Below, piece by piece: positions 49,140 to 62,100 of a stretch of DNA of 64,000 bases. Made by a program: the position numbers and the translations under genes. Below the pieces are notes generated by a model, which made no database searches, had not been told where the DNA came from, and saw only the letters and a list, made by a program, of their open reading frames with translations. The first letter of the stretch is position 1. Each line of letters begins with the position of its first letter. This DNA is from Brachypodius melanocephalos (lineage: Eukaryota; Chordata; Aves; Passeriformes; Pycnonotidae): the NCBI GenBank assembly GCA_013398615.1, contig VZSR01001459.1, positions 6,910,628 through 6,974,627 of the forward strand. The letters run 5' to 3'.

Positions 49140-49270
49140 GCGGGACTCAGCCCGTGCAGCTAAGTCTATATTAAGCTGCACTTGGCTGGATAAAGAGAAT
49201 TTATGGCAATGCTCCATTTTCAGCAACCTGTCAGCTGTGCAAACCCCTCTGACATTTCAGTGCAGCTGGT
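49140..49270 (-). promoter_or_regulatory. Possible muscle-type promoter region of LMOD3
   Basis: Upstream of LMOD3 exon 1 are two CAGCTG E-boxes (49232-49237 and 49263-49268) and an AT-rich CTATATTAAG element (49166-49175) that is one base from a MEF2 site and could also act as a TATA-like box. Unlike the other genes there is no CpG island, which fits a tissue-restricted gene. Function is inferred only. Confidence 0.35.
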
Positions 49271-49299
49271 GTGTGCCCCGCTGAGGGAGGCAGGAGACG

Positions 49300-51591
49300 G
49301 ACACATTCCAGAGGATTCCCGGGACACTGCACCCCTCAGGGCTTCACCCCGAGCACGATCAAGGGACATTCGTGGTACCTGTGAGGTGTGCAGGTGAAAT
49401 CTGGCCTCTGGGAAGAATCAGAAAGGTCTCTGCATCCATAACATCTCCAATCTATCTCAAAAGGGTCGAAATCCACAGGCCTTGCACTGCCTTTGGCCAG
49501 GTCTAAGCCCTGACTGAGCATCACAGAGGGTTTTGGTGTGAGTGCAGCCACCCTCAATTGAGACCCTCTCCCAAGCCTCACATCCTGGGTAGGGGAAAGT
49601 CCTCCAAGGTGGGAAAAGGTGGGTAGAGCTGGTACAATGTGCACTTTGTGCCAGGGGACAGAGATCCACACAAGGATGGACACTTTTGAAGGAGCCTGAG
49701 TGCTCCCGGGGATGCATTTCCCATGGCACATCCCTGCTCCCATCCGGGGGCAATGCCAGTGCCTGCTTCTTGACTGGCCTTTTCCTACCATGAACATCAT
49801 TTGCACCCTCAGCTCTTCTTGCCTGACAGTTCATCTCAGGCTCATCCTTCTAATTTTTACCATTTTTTTTTTCCAGAATCAATAAGCAACCACAAAGATT
49901 TACTTTGTTATATTTGCAGACCTGATGTAACTCCCCAAACTGCTTTTTTTTTGTAAGGTGCCCATTTCATCTAAGTGCCTCCTCCTTATATTTTATTTTA
50001 TAGGCTGCTAAATTCACACAGTAAGCCAGAAATCCACATCTCCAACACCACCCTGTGCATGGTTTCTTTGTAAGAGCAGAGTAGCAAGGGTGGCTGATTT
50101 TGCTACTCACAGTTTGGGCTGTTCATTGGATTAGGAAGATTTCTTCTCATTATTTCAAATTTTCTTTGCAGGGGTGTCAAATCAAATCCTCACCTTGCAA
50201 ATGCAGCTTCCATAGGAGCAAAGCCATGGGGGGAGAGGCTGTGAAACCATGCCCTGCCAATTTTTAAGCCATATTTCTCATCACAGTCTCAACCACGCTC
50301 TGCTGGAGCCTGCCAGCAGCAAAACAGGCTCTGCATGATGACGATGGTGTCTCTTTGCTGTGTTTTGTAACATGAAACATGGAGCTCTAAACCCTGTTAA
50401 CCTCTGTTAAAGGTCCATTATCCAAAGGTCCTCGTTTGATTCATGCTGTTACACAGCAGGGAAGAGGGCAAAAATTTAAGAACAGAGTAAGTGGCAAAGG
50501 AAAAGATAACAAAAACCCAAGCCAAGAATGCAATGGCTCCATCCGCCCCCTTGGCATTTCAGGGACGTCCTTATCCTTGTTTTATATTATGCAGTAGCAA
50601 GCACAACAGCAGACCCACCCATCAATCTATCTGCCCCCAGCCATTGCTGCCCATAATAGAGCCCATAAATGGTTTCCTGATGTTATCAAATAAATCAATG
50701 CTCTTCAGTAGCCGGTATGCCACTCTCCCAAACGAAGCACTTTGGGCCACAGAAGCTGTCTATTCAGTGCTTCTCACTTGCTAATTTCTTGACTGTAAAT
50801 GAAGCCCCATGCCACCTTCTTGGGTTTCCATGATCTTCAGCCAGGCCATCTTGGGCCATGGTCTTGTCAGATCATCCAAGTTAAGCAGGGTCAAACCCAT
50901 GAAGTCCTCTTGAGAAGGAAAACAGGAGTACTGAGAACACTATCAGGTGTTTGAAAACCACTTTTTCTCTTAAGCAGAAACATATCACTTGTCAATGCCA
51001 CGATTAGGAACACCCCATACTGGGAATGATGCCTTCCCCATCAGATGCAGAGCAAAGGGCTGCCTGGTGACACCTCTCCTGGTGACACAGGTGCTAATCC
51101 CACAGATTTCAGAGGTGGGTATCATATTTTGCCTACTTTAGGTCTCTCCTCCATAAATTATGCTTCCAGGATGTACTTCCTTTCCTAACACACTGCTTAG
51201 TGTTTTGGTGTTCTGGTAACAGCACATTAGAGCAACAAACAACAACCCTGAGGTGAGGACACACTCACAGTGGGTCTAAAACACTTTTCAAAGTCTAAAC
51301 TCCCATCTTCTCCCCAAGAACATTCACTGGTGTTGCCCTCACAGCTTTCCAAAATATTTCTCAACCTTCATTAAGACAGGAAAGCCACTTCCACTGGTGA
51401 CACTTGCTATTTCCACACCAATCTGACACTTGCTCAGGAATCCCTGGACTAACAAGCTGCTGCACGAGGTGCCCTGTTAGCAGAGGGCAGAGCTGTGCTG
51501 TGCCAGAGCTGCACTCAAACCCCAGCAGAAGACAAGAGGAACCTGCAGCAATCACAGAGCAGCTCCTGCAGGAAGCAGCAGCTCAAAATTC
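49300..51591. other. Intergenic spacer LMOD3-FRMD4B, left of the gap
   Basis: No coding exon is recognisable. The 5S-derived SINE at 50830-50975 is the only element I can name. The remainder is ordinary unique-looking DNA. Confidence 0.55.
50830..50975 (+). mobile_element. Degenerate 5S-rRNA-derived SINE
   Basis: The stretch at 50860-50901 reads gtcttgtcagatcatccaag then ttaagcagggtc, lining up with the 5S rRNA segment that ends GGAAGCTAAGCAGGGTC at about 24 of 32 bases by eye. The flanking tcttcagccaggccatc (50834-50850) lines up with the 5S 5' end. Downstream, aaggaaaacaggagtact and aaaaccactttttctctt resemble the following parts of 5S-tRNA composite SINEs (AmnSINE1 or 5S-Sauria style). 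Family and right edge are uncertain. Confidence 0.6.
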
Positions 51592-51691
51592 NNNNNNNNN
51601 NNNNNNNNNNNNNNNNNNNNNNNNNNNNNNNNNNNNNNNNNNNNNNNNNNNNNNNNNNNNNNNNNNNNNNNNNNNNNNNNNNNNNNNNNNN
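51592..51691. other. Assembly gap (100 N)
   Basis: Exactly 100 N, the usual placeholder for a gap of unknown size. It lies in the LMOD3-FRMD4B intergenic region and interrupts no recognised exon. Confidence 0.99.
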
Positions 51692-54600
51692 CTCCCCACA
51701 TTCATTCCCCTCTATTCCCAATCCTTGGCATTTCCAAGTGCAGCTGGAACGAGTCAGGGAATGTGCCCATGTAACATAACCTGGCATTACTTTTAAGAAA
51801 CTCCTAGGCTGATGGGAGAGTCTAAAATTGACAATCAGTAGCATCCACCAAGCATGCCCAGCAATGCAGTGTAACCCAATACAGGGATTATAAAGGGTCA
51901 GATGATGGGATCTTAACAATAACAACCACTAAGGAAAGGCAGCAGTCATAGAGAGACACCCTGTGGGAAAAACACCAAGGGGAAAAAAAAAAATCACCCA
52001 CCACACCTCCAAACTCTTCCAGATATAAATATATCAGATTAAGTTTGTTGCTTAAATAGAGTAAGGACATCTGACTTTGGAAGTGTTTGCCCAAGTGGCT
52101 GGGCAGGGAGCTGCAAAGTCAAACCCTGTGAGAAGCAGCAGGCACAGCAGTGGCTGGATCAGGGCAGGATGGAGCAGCAGGGATGGGGATATGAGCCCCC
52201 ACTGCTGCCCCAGCTCAAGCAATCACCACATCTCCCTGTGCTGAGAGCTCTCCTCATCTCCCATCATCACTGTGTTGATGTCTCGTAATTTCCTCTGCCT
52301 CTAGAGAAGAGGCATCTCCTGTTTCAGTGGGACCTGGATGCTTCTAATTTAGCCTCCCAAAAAGAATTTTTTTTTTTTTTTTTAGTTTCCATTTTTAGAG
52401 AAGTCTGAGAGCAGCTACAGTACGTATGCAGTAGGAAACAACCTCTGTCATCATCCACCTTCTTGATTACAGGGAAAAGAAAACTTTAACAAGAGTAGGG
52501 AGAAAAAGGGAGCATGGAGAAGACTTTGGTCATGCCAGAAATCAAGGACAGAACATTTCAGCCTGGGGCAGGGCACTGGCCACCCACAGTGGCCTGTCCA
52601 AAGCAATCCTGTAGAGAAATGCATTGGCAAGTCAGATATGAATGCCTTGGTTTGTATCAAAAAGGGTTAAATAATCAGCAGATGGATTTCTAAATAATTT
52701 CAACTGTTTTAAACCATTTAAAAGTATCAACCCCCTCATGATTTTGGAGTAGGAGACAGCCCCACATATGAATGTTGACACTGAGATTTTGCTGGTGGGG
52801 GTCTGGAGATGACACAAAAGGCAACTGAGCTGCTCCTGGTAGTCTGGGCTGACCCAGGACAAACCTTTGCCCCATTCAGAGCCAGAACCTGTTCCAAATC
52901 TGACCCCCAACGACTGATTTTCTGTGCTTGCTTGCCACTGAACAACACTACACCTCCCCTGCCATCTCCCAGCTCTTTTTTGACTGACCACATTCTAAAG
53001 TGGCTGGAGCAGCACCTCCAGCACAGCCAGGGGGGCTGCTCTGCACCCTGCTCAGTTACACAGAGCATTTCTGTGGCTACAGGAGGGAGTGTGTGCTCCC
53101 AGATATCATTTATAGCACAAACATGGGCAAAATGCTGAAACACTCAGCACTAGTTTCTGCTAACATGGTATTTTCCTTTCCCAGGTTGTTATTTATGTGA
53201 CCTTGGTGAAGCATTTCTAAATACCTGAATGTTTTCATCCCTGGGTGGTGATTTGTTACCTCTTCTTCCCAAAGCACAGTGCTAACAGCTGCCAAAAGCA
53301 GTAGAAAACCAGCCTGTGGTGAATAAAAACAGGTCTGTGAGAGACCAGGAGTAATTTTGTTATTTTATGGGCAACAGGCAATTCATGATGTTTGTTTTCT
53401 GACCACGACTTCAGGGACTGAGCTACGGCTCTACCTGGGACTTCTCACCCATGGGCAAACCCAAAATGTGCCCCGAGCTGCCTCGGTGTGGCTTCACCTG
53501 CTCTGGGACAGAGCTGAGGCTGGTGATGGACATCAAAAGGGGACACTGACCCCTGCACTAGAGACTGCCTGGGGACAGAGACCCTGGGGCAGCCCTGGCT
53601 TCTGTCTGATGGGCACAGCTCGCCCAGACACAAGGCAAACACTGTACTGGATCTCACACTACCCATGGGCATTTACCCAAATGTTTACTGCTGTTAACAC
53701 ACGCCTTGTTATTGCAAATCTGTGTGCAAAACAGGCTCAGAGATTCAATACTTGCATCAGAAATGCAAGCTCAGATGTTGAGAGACGACATTAATCTCCT
53801 TGAAAGCTGTGTAAGAACCCATCTGTGACAGCATGTGCAATTCAGCAATTATTTACTGCTAACTCCACCTTTATTTTTATGATTTATCTATGCTCTAGGT
53901 TTGCAGGGCAGAACCCCAGGAGTGACAAAAGCCTCATGCTAAAAGCAGTGGCTACAATTAAATGTTAAAATGTGCCCTCTCTTTTTAGGCTAAATCTATA
54001 GTTTCACTCCCAGTGCTGCCTGCAGAACTGCAGTAACACCATGTCAAGGATTCTGCAAGAAGCAACATCAAAACCTTTGCAAGGTGCAATCACCTCCACG
54101 TTTATATGAAACACTGAATTCAGCACGAGCAAATCAGATGAGAAAATGTCATGCTAGGAAATAACGTCACCCTTCACATTGAAATAGGCTGTGTCTTTCT
54201 TTTACAGCATCCAAACCTACCACAGCCCCTCACCTCACATCCTCCTGCCACCAAAATGTGCCCACAGGCAGTGATGCTGCAAAGGCCACATGGCCACCAC
54301 CTCCTTCTGCACACATGGGACACGTCCTCCCCTGACCCCAGCCTGTCAGCAGGTGGAAGGATTTCTTCTAGAGTTACTCCAGCTGAGCCCTGGCTGGCTC
54401 CAAACCCTTCTCCACCTCTGCAGCTCTTTGATGGCACTCTAATGATTAAATAGAAATTGTGACTCCTTCCTGCTGTGCTGGAGCAGGGCAGGAGATGCCC
54501 AGGGAGGCAGAGCACATCCCTCTGCAGGTGAGGACTTGCTGAAGGATTTATGGTGATTCCCTTCATCACAAGGGACAGACAGGGATAACAAAGTTGGATG

Positions 54601-57555
54601 GAGGGCAAGGAGCTGCTTCTTGTTAAAAGTTTTGTTTCTCTCTCACTAAGGCCCTGACCTTTGTGTCATGTGCCCTCCTGGGCTGCCAGCATTGGTCACA
54701 ACTCACACTGCCCCTTTTTCCAAGGAGGAAATGGGACCTCAAGCTTCATTTGCCCCACCAGAGCACAGGGTGAAAAGCTTTGATGACAAATCCAGCCCTC
54801 AGAGAGATTTCACTACTTGTTTGAGGCCCTGCTCTACCTGAGACTGTCAGTTTTGTACCTTAGAAATTTATTAAATATGACAGAAAAGCACAAAGGAGGT
54901 GGAAGGATAGTGTAGAATGCAGAAATCTTCCTAAGAGCAGTGTGAACGTATCAAGACAGTGCCAGGCAAGCCCAGGGAGCTTCTCCCCAGGCTCAGGAGC
55001 AGCTCTCCTGCAATGATCCCAAAGCCCAGAAGATGGAGCAAACCTTCAGCCTTTATAGGATTTCCTACACGCATTTTGGGACGGGCTGGATCACGGTGGA
55101 GGCTTCTCATCCACTCAGGAGCTGCAAACATTGCTGCTGCACTCGTCAAATTTCAGCTGAGCAAGTCCAAGATCATAAATGAGAAGTCAGCAGAAATCTG
55201 CAAGAGTCACATACTGAGTCACATTGGCCAAAAAGTTTCACGTTAGTCAGGTGAATTTTGAAGATTAGTGATCTTAAAAGATTTTCCTGTGTTGGGGAAG
55301 GGGCTCCTGGCCTGAGCCTCATCCCTCCTGGTCCTTCATCCCTCCTGGTCCCTGCACTGGAGGAATGTCCAACATCAGCCTCCCACGGGGCTCATGGCAA
55401 CTCCCAGCAGTGTTTGTCCTCCTCTATCTCAGAGTATTTTTGTTCAAAACAGCAGAGAAAAAGCAGACAGCAATTAAAAATATCAGGCATGGCTTATCTT
55501 AGCTCAGTGCCCAAATTTCTTTTTAAGGATTCCTGCCAAGGACTGGGTCGTCTTTTTAACTGAAAGCATTCAGAAACACTCCACTACGTACAGATTTAAG
55601 AGGGGTTTTATTTCCCCTCCACGCTCCCATCTGCAGCATCCACCTTCTGAAGAGAGAGATGTTTGTAAAATCAAACCCTGTGGGTCTGGTGCTTCACCTC
55701 GTTCACCTCTTGGCTTTGTTCTGATATTACCAAGTAAGAATTTCTAGATATTTCTTCATACTGGAAGGGTCAGGAAGGATTCCAGAGGAGCACAAGAAGC
55801 AGGAAGGCTCCTCTCTTCAACTCTGCTGTCAGGCACTAGATGTCCTCAGTTATCCTGGTGAGGCAGGCTGTGGTTAAACAGCAACACAGATGAGATAGGA
55901 ACTCAAACAAAGCACAGGCAATTTGTATTTCAGCTGTGAGCAAATAAGATAATGATTACAAGTATGTCTTTATTACCTCCTCAGCTGCACTATACAGACT
56001 GGTCTCTGAACAGTTGTATACCTGCATCTTAGAAACACAACAAAGCAAGCTGGAAATCTGCAAAGGGCAAGGTTAAAGGTCCTGGGAAACAATTGGCAAC
56101 AACTGGGTGCAGCAACAGCTCCCTTGATAGGCAGGAGATGCCACAGGGACATCATGGTCTCCCTTTCCCTCCCCCTGTGCCACCCAAGACTAACCCCAAA
56201 CAACATCTGAGAGAAGCTGGATATTTTTATTCTCCTCTTCTGGGCCTCCTTCTTCACTCTGTACTTCCACCCTTCATAGGAGCTCCTAAAAACAAAACCC
56301 TTGCAGAGCCAGGCATGTGGAGAATGACAAGAGGGGCTCAAGAGCTACAGCTCCACCACCCCACTGCAATTTCCAGTTCCTCAGCTCTTGCCAACTGGAA
56401 ACTGCAACCAGGCTCTGAACTCTGGCCCTAAAGGGTTTTATACATAATACCCCCAAATACAGCAGACCATCCTCAACCCAAACCCACCTCAAATTCCCAC
56501 CTTCTCAACAACTTCATCCAACACCTGGTTCTGTCCCAGCAAGCTGGGAGGCCAGGCTGAGTGCCAGCATTGTGCCAACAAGGATGGGCTGAGCTAAATC
56601 CTGAAAGCTGATGGAAAAGCCAACACAAAACTCCATGGCTACAGCATTAAAGGAATTAAAATAAAGGTCTAAAATAAAAGTTTTAAAGGGGGACAGGCCT
56701 TGTCACACACCTCATTTCCTTTTTGTAGGAAAAGGTTTGAGAGTGCTGATTCCATGAACTCTGGATAATGAACTGGACTTGGGACCACTCAGCTTCTTGC
56801 ACTGGTGGTTTGTAGCAGCAGGGAGCAGTCAATGTATGAAGATCTTGACAGCAGACAAACCTCAAATGCTGCTTGGAGAATTGCAAAAGTACAGTGTCAT
56901 GGGGCTCATTTAACGGGCACACCTGCAGGGTTTTTTTTAACACCTATTTTCACCAGCAGCCTGGAAATAAGAACAAAATTCAGTGGTGGTTGTGAAATTT
57001 ATGGACACCACAGAAGGTAGAGAATGATAAATATCTCTGAAGAGAGCAAGACTGAATAATCTCAACTACTGGGTGATCAGGGTGCAGAAGCAGTTGTGGA
57101 TCTAAAACCCAAGGCACCCTTACCGATAGGTGGGTGTCTCAGGGGGCACAAACTCCAAAGAGGACCCAGCACGTGAGCAATACAAACCCCTAAAGTTCCA
57201 AATGGGAAAGGCTGTGGAAATTCCTAGGTGCAAGGAGAGATGAGCAAGAAGCATTTTCTACAACACAAGGACACCTGTGTGTCTGCATCACTGCAGGGAT
57301 GCAGAGTGAGCCCAGCTTGGCTCCCTCGGTACAGCTGGTGGAGAAGCAGAAATTCTGACCTGATGTTCTGTTTTGGGATCTCTGACCTGCCTGGGGCCAA
57401 TCTTCCTTCAGATGAGGCCACTGACCCTCTGCACTCCACCCAACACCGCAGGCCAAACGAGATCAGACCACGGTGATTCACTTCAAAGCCCTGAAATAAC
57501 ACACATTACACTTTCCCAAGCACTCAAGGAGAAACAGGAGGAATGCTGAAGTGGT
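51692..57555. other. Intergenic spacer LMOD3-FRMD4B, right of the gap
   Basis: No gene is recognised. Open frames such as 53357-53794 and 54151-54453 show no family features. Minor structures are a T run at 52369-52383 and an 18-bp two-copy tandem (tcatccctcctggtcc) at 55319-55354. Confidence 0.55.
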
Positions 57556-57559
57556 TTTG

Positions 57560-59142
57560 GTAGCACACTTTTTAGTTTATTGACCTATACAAAATAATAG
57601 GTCTAAAAAATTCAGGAGTAGTAAAAGAATAAGCAAAAAGAGCTTTCGCATTTCTAGAAGGCTATACAAATATGCAAAACCAAGGAAATAAGTTATTTTT
57701 TATTTCGTTTTTGTTCGTTTAATTCCAAATCGCGACTCTAATAATACAAACAACTAAGTACCAGCTTAACAAGTGTGTCCTTCTTGTATATATTACATGC
57801 TCTGGAATACTGGTAAAAAACGTCAAAAAAGTTTATCAGAAACCTTTCTATTCACAATATGAACAAGCAGTAACTAATCTTTTGTATAAAAGAACAAAAG
57901 AGCACCATTTCTGGAATCCTGAAGCACAGTACAGCTGAGAAACAAGAGAGGTTTTACCGTTTGCAGACGAGTCATCAGGAATCAGGCAGGATAACCCCGT
58001 GCCAATTTGTTCCTACAGATGGATGACCTGAGGTAGGTTTATCCCTCCTAAATCAAGACTGCAGTTGAATGGGGGTTTTTTCCTACACAAATGGTTCTGT
58101 GAAAACGCTGTTCTGTCACTCAGTGACTTTGCAATGCACCTGGTGGTACAATCCTAATGCCCCTCATTTTAAGGCACCCACTTGGCTGTTTCTGTGTTTT
58201 CATCCACCTTAGAATACTGGCCATTGCTACCCAATTGTCCCCTGGGGCTCCCCACTGTGGATCCTCGACCCACTGTGGCACAGCAACGTGGCACTGTCAC
58301 CCAATGAACAGGGGTCACCGTGCAGCCACGGGGAGAATTTGCCTACTCCTCCACACGGTGAAGTTGTACCATGGAAAAGGTCATTAAACGGGCCATTGTT
58401 AATTATGTTTTATCAGGGGAAAAAAGAGTTCCAAGTTTACTGCTTCTGTTTCCAAATCCACGACTACCTGTAGTTTTACACGACGTATGCGTCAGTGGAT
58501 TTTTTTCTTTCCAGAACTTGCTTGTGGTGCTAACAAACACTCTTAACAACACCCCAAAAACTGGACAGACTCATTCAAACCTCCGTAACAAAAAAACTCC
58601 AGCCTTCCTTCAAGTAGTGTTCCAATACTGATTCAGTCACCCTTTGCCTCACTCACACACACAGCATCTATCCTTCATAAGCCTATGAAACCTCTTCCAG
58701 GTCCTCATAAGCCATGGCAGAATAAATTTTCATTTTTTCTTCTTCTTTCAGACACCAGACTTGTGCTCCTAGAATTCCTGGTTTTTCCACAAGAGTCTCC
58801 TTTTCACATTTTATTTTTTCTCTGAGGTTTGCCTTCAACACCTTCCAATCTTCCCAAAAAGTGCTTGCTAAATATAAATACTTCAACCAAGTGCTGCATC
58901 CAGTTGTAGATGAACTGTGGCTTGCCCTGGCTCCCGTGGGCTGTAGGGATTCACAAAGAAAATCCACTCGTGGTAAGACTCTGTCAGTTTGCTACAGTCC
59001 CTCTTAATGCTGAATTCAACCTTTCCCAGCAAAACCAGCCTGCTTCCTCCTCTTTTTGTTCCTTTTTGCAAGTTCCACCCGAGGTCCACCTCGGTGCTTT
59101 GTGCAAGGCACGCAGGGGTAGGAGTGAGGGGCTGCACGGGGG
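57560..59142 (-). other. FRMD4B: FRMD4B 3'UTR
   Basis: Non-coding DNA after the FRMD4B TAG (59143-59145), about 1.6 kb, ending at the minus-strand AATAAA 57576-57581. The terminal 500 bp is AT-rich and low in CpG. A 7-bp hairpin touches the poly(A) signal. Confidence 0.65.
57576..57581 (-). terminator. Candidate FRMD4B poly(A) signal AATAAA
   Basis: Exact hexamer on the minus strand about 1.56 kb after the FRMD4B stop codon. It is preceded on the transcript directly by the GACCTAT/ATAGGTC stem-loop. Confidence 0.6.
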
Positions 59143-62100
59143 CTACACCAGTGTCCCAGGCTTGGAGTCCTCGTGCCAGTACAGCCTCTGCTCACTGCTG
59201 GGCAGCTCTTCCTCCACGCCATCCTCCTCCTCACCGCCCAGCTGGCTCGGCTCTGCGTACGTCCTGCAACACAGACACGGCACCAGGGTCAGCTGAGGGT
59301 CCTCCCCAGGCCCCTAAATTCATGCACCCCCTTTGGGCTCAAAGGTATGCTGGTTATTTTGAGTTTGCCTCCAAAGACAAACCTGTTTTTTGTGCTGTAA
59401 TCAGGGAAATTGTGTGCAACAGCAGTCTCAGCTGCTCAAAAAACGATCACAGACTGGTTTGGCTTGGCGAGATCTTAAAGCTCATTTTGTTCCAACATCC
59501 CCACCCTGGGCAGGGACACTTTCCACTACACCAGGTTGCTCCAAGCCTCACCCAGCCTGGCCTTAAGCTCTGTCAAAATTGTTGGATGTATTGATTGCTT
59601 GTTTGCCATGATCACACTAAAGTAGAAAACAGAGCAGATGAACAATCAGACAAGTGATTCAGAATATGGAAAATTAATAGCTAATGAAGCTCATTTAGAT
59701 AAAGCTGCTAATACAAGCAGAATTTTCAAAGCCCAATTATAGGAAATTAAAAAATTAGTAGAAACCGTATTTTTAAACACTGTTGCCATAGATATTTTAA
59801 ATCACTTCAGTAAAACAGCCCATAGCACTTAGCTTCGAAAAAAAAGAAGCTTAGCAGCAGCTTTTATGTATTCCCTTACACTTTCATTTATTTTAAAACA
59901 AACAAAATTAAAAATTCAGTATTTTCACACAAGTCGGTCTGGCAGCAAGCACAAACTGCAACCCACAAAGCAGGAGGCACACGTGGGGTAAATATTACAC
60001 TGAGCATAAGTGTATTTAAATGTGATGGCATTTGTGGGGGCAGAGTCATTCCCCAGGGCAGCAGCTTCCTGTCCTCACAGCCAAACATTCTGCAGTGGGG
60101 GGGGGACACATCAAAAAATGCCACGCAAAAGCAAAGAGAGCTGCAGGGTTTCCTGCAAGGACCAAGCAGACCCTGGGCTCTCTGCAGCCCTTGGGAGAGC
60201 CCCCTCGAGCAGGGGGTGTCTGCAAACAGCAGCACAGCCCCCCTGGCTCCCGGGTTCAGCTCTGCCAAGGGAGATGCACCTGGCAGAGAGGTGGTACCAC
60301 CCCAGACACGAAGCTGAAGAGAGGAGTTTCTTTTCTTTGTTTTTTCCAAAAGTTTATCAGCACGAGCACTACAGCTTGAGAAACACAACAGGAGTGTGTC
60401 CTGTGAAACTCCTTATGGGGTTCAGGAGAGACAACCCCATCAGAGGGACTGTGAGCTCAGCCTGCAACACTGCCCAGAGCATCACAGCTACCAGGGAGTG
60501 CAGGAGGTTTGATTGTCCAGCACCAGCCACAGGAAGAATCTGTGCAACCAACGAGCTCATCCTTCACTGACTGCTCCCCACTTCCTTCAGTGCTGGTGCA
60601 GCTCCACACAGAAAACCTGCTCTCACAACATCAATTTTATAAGTACTCTTCATCCTGGCTCTTTGAAATCAAGCTGATTTTCTCAGAAGTTTTTTAAGAG
60701 CCTGTGACAGGCAGGAGGAAGGGCAGAAAATCTTGATATATTCTACTGACCTGCTCTGCAAAGGAAGGTTGCCATAAACATTCCCGTAACAGCTGGCGTA
60801 GGAGGAATGAGACAACGTATCATAGTCTGAAAGTCCCAGTGCAAGAGGGTTTCTCCAGTTCCCAGCAGTGTTTGTGGAAGATGCTGGAATTTAAAAAAAG
60901 GATTACAACAAATTAGACCTTCAGCTAAATCAGCTGAAGCAAACAAGACAATTCTCCTCAGCAATTTCTATGGGGTTTTGCGGGACACAGGCAGACAATG
61001 CAAACACAAAATATGATTTACAAGCCCTGTGGGGAGGCAAGCATTGTACAGGTGGTACTCTGGAGCTTTTAAAGTGCTTTCTGACACATTCAGTGATGCT
61101 CACTGCACTGTGTTTTGGAACCCATGGCAGCCACTGCATTTACATGGCATGAAGCTTTGTACACTGCTTCTAGTTGCTAAATACACCTGGTCTGAAACTT
61201 AAATGCTCTTTGTCCTTCTCTGGGTTACTGTGCTTACACAAAGAGCAGAAGGAGAAGATTTTTTTAGCCTTAGGAGAAGATAGCAAGCAAAACTTTCCTT
61301 CCAAGAACATAACAAGACCCTACTTGGCTCCTCATCCACCTTTCAGGGCAGAGCTCTGGCCTGGCTTCCACTCTGCCGCCTTCATTGAGGCAGTGACAGG
61401 GGGGCAGAATGAAAGCACAGCAGGCACTTAGGAAAACACTCAGCACAGATGAAACCAGACATTACCTGAAGAGAAGGACGACACCCGGCTGCTGGGTGAA
61501 CACGGCGTCTGCAGCCCAGCAAAGCCCAAACTCCTCTGAGACGCTCTGTCAGGCTCAAAGCCCGCCGGCAGGCTGTGACCCTGCTCCTTCTGGCTGGAGG
61601 CACGCTGGTACCAGCCACGGAGGTGCTCTGCTACTAAGGCCTTGTGGATGTTTTTGGTGATGTGCTCCGTTTTAGCCACCTGCTTCCTGGGGAGCCTCAG
61701 GGTGGCGTAGGGGTTGTGTGGAACCCTGTCCACCTCGTGGTCCTCGTGGTAGGAGCGGAATTCCCGGTACCGCTCGTATCTGTAATGCGCCGAGGAGCGG
61801 TAGGAGGGGTTCACGCTGTACTGCCCCTCCGTGTCGCTCTCATAAACGTACCCCCCATTGTAATAAACATCGGGTTCAGTGTAGGGGGAGTATCCAGAGA
61901 TGTAGTAGTTAGAGGAAGGCTGCTCCTGATTTTTGTGGAAGGCGCCGCTGCGGGTGTCCTTGTGGGCCAGGTTTGGCATGCTCCCTGAACTGGCTGCAGA
62001 AATGTTGTGCTTCTTGGACCGCCTGCGACCCCTGGTCCTGTTGTCGAGCGTCTGGGTGGTGTAGTAAGGATTGGGGCTGGGTGTCACGCAGTAATACTCC

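Noticed and set aside
53357..53794. A 145-codon open frame in the LMOD3-FRMD4B spacer
   Set aside because: No recognisable domain, codon pattern, splice context or promoter. Length is within chance for this base composition.
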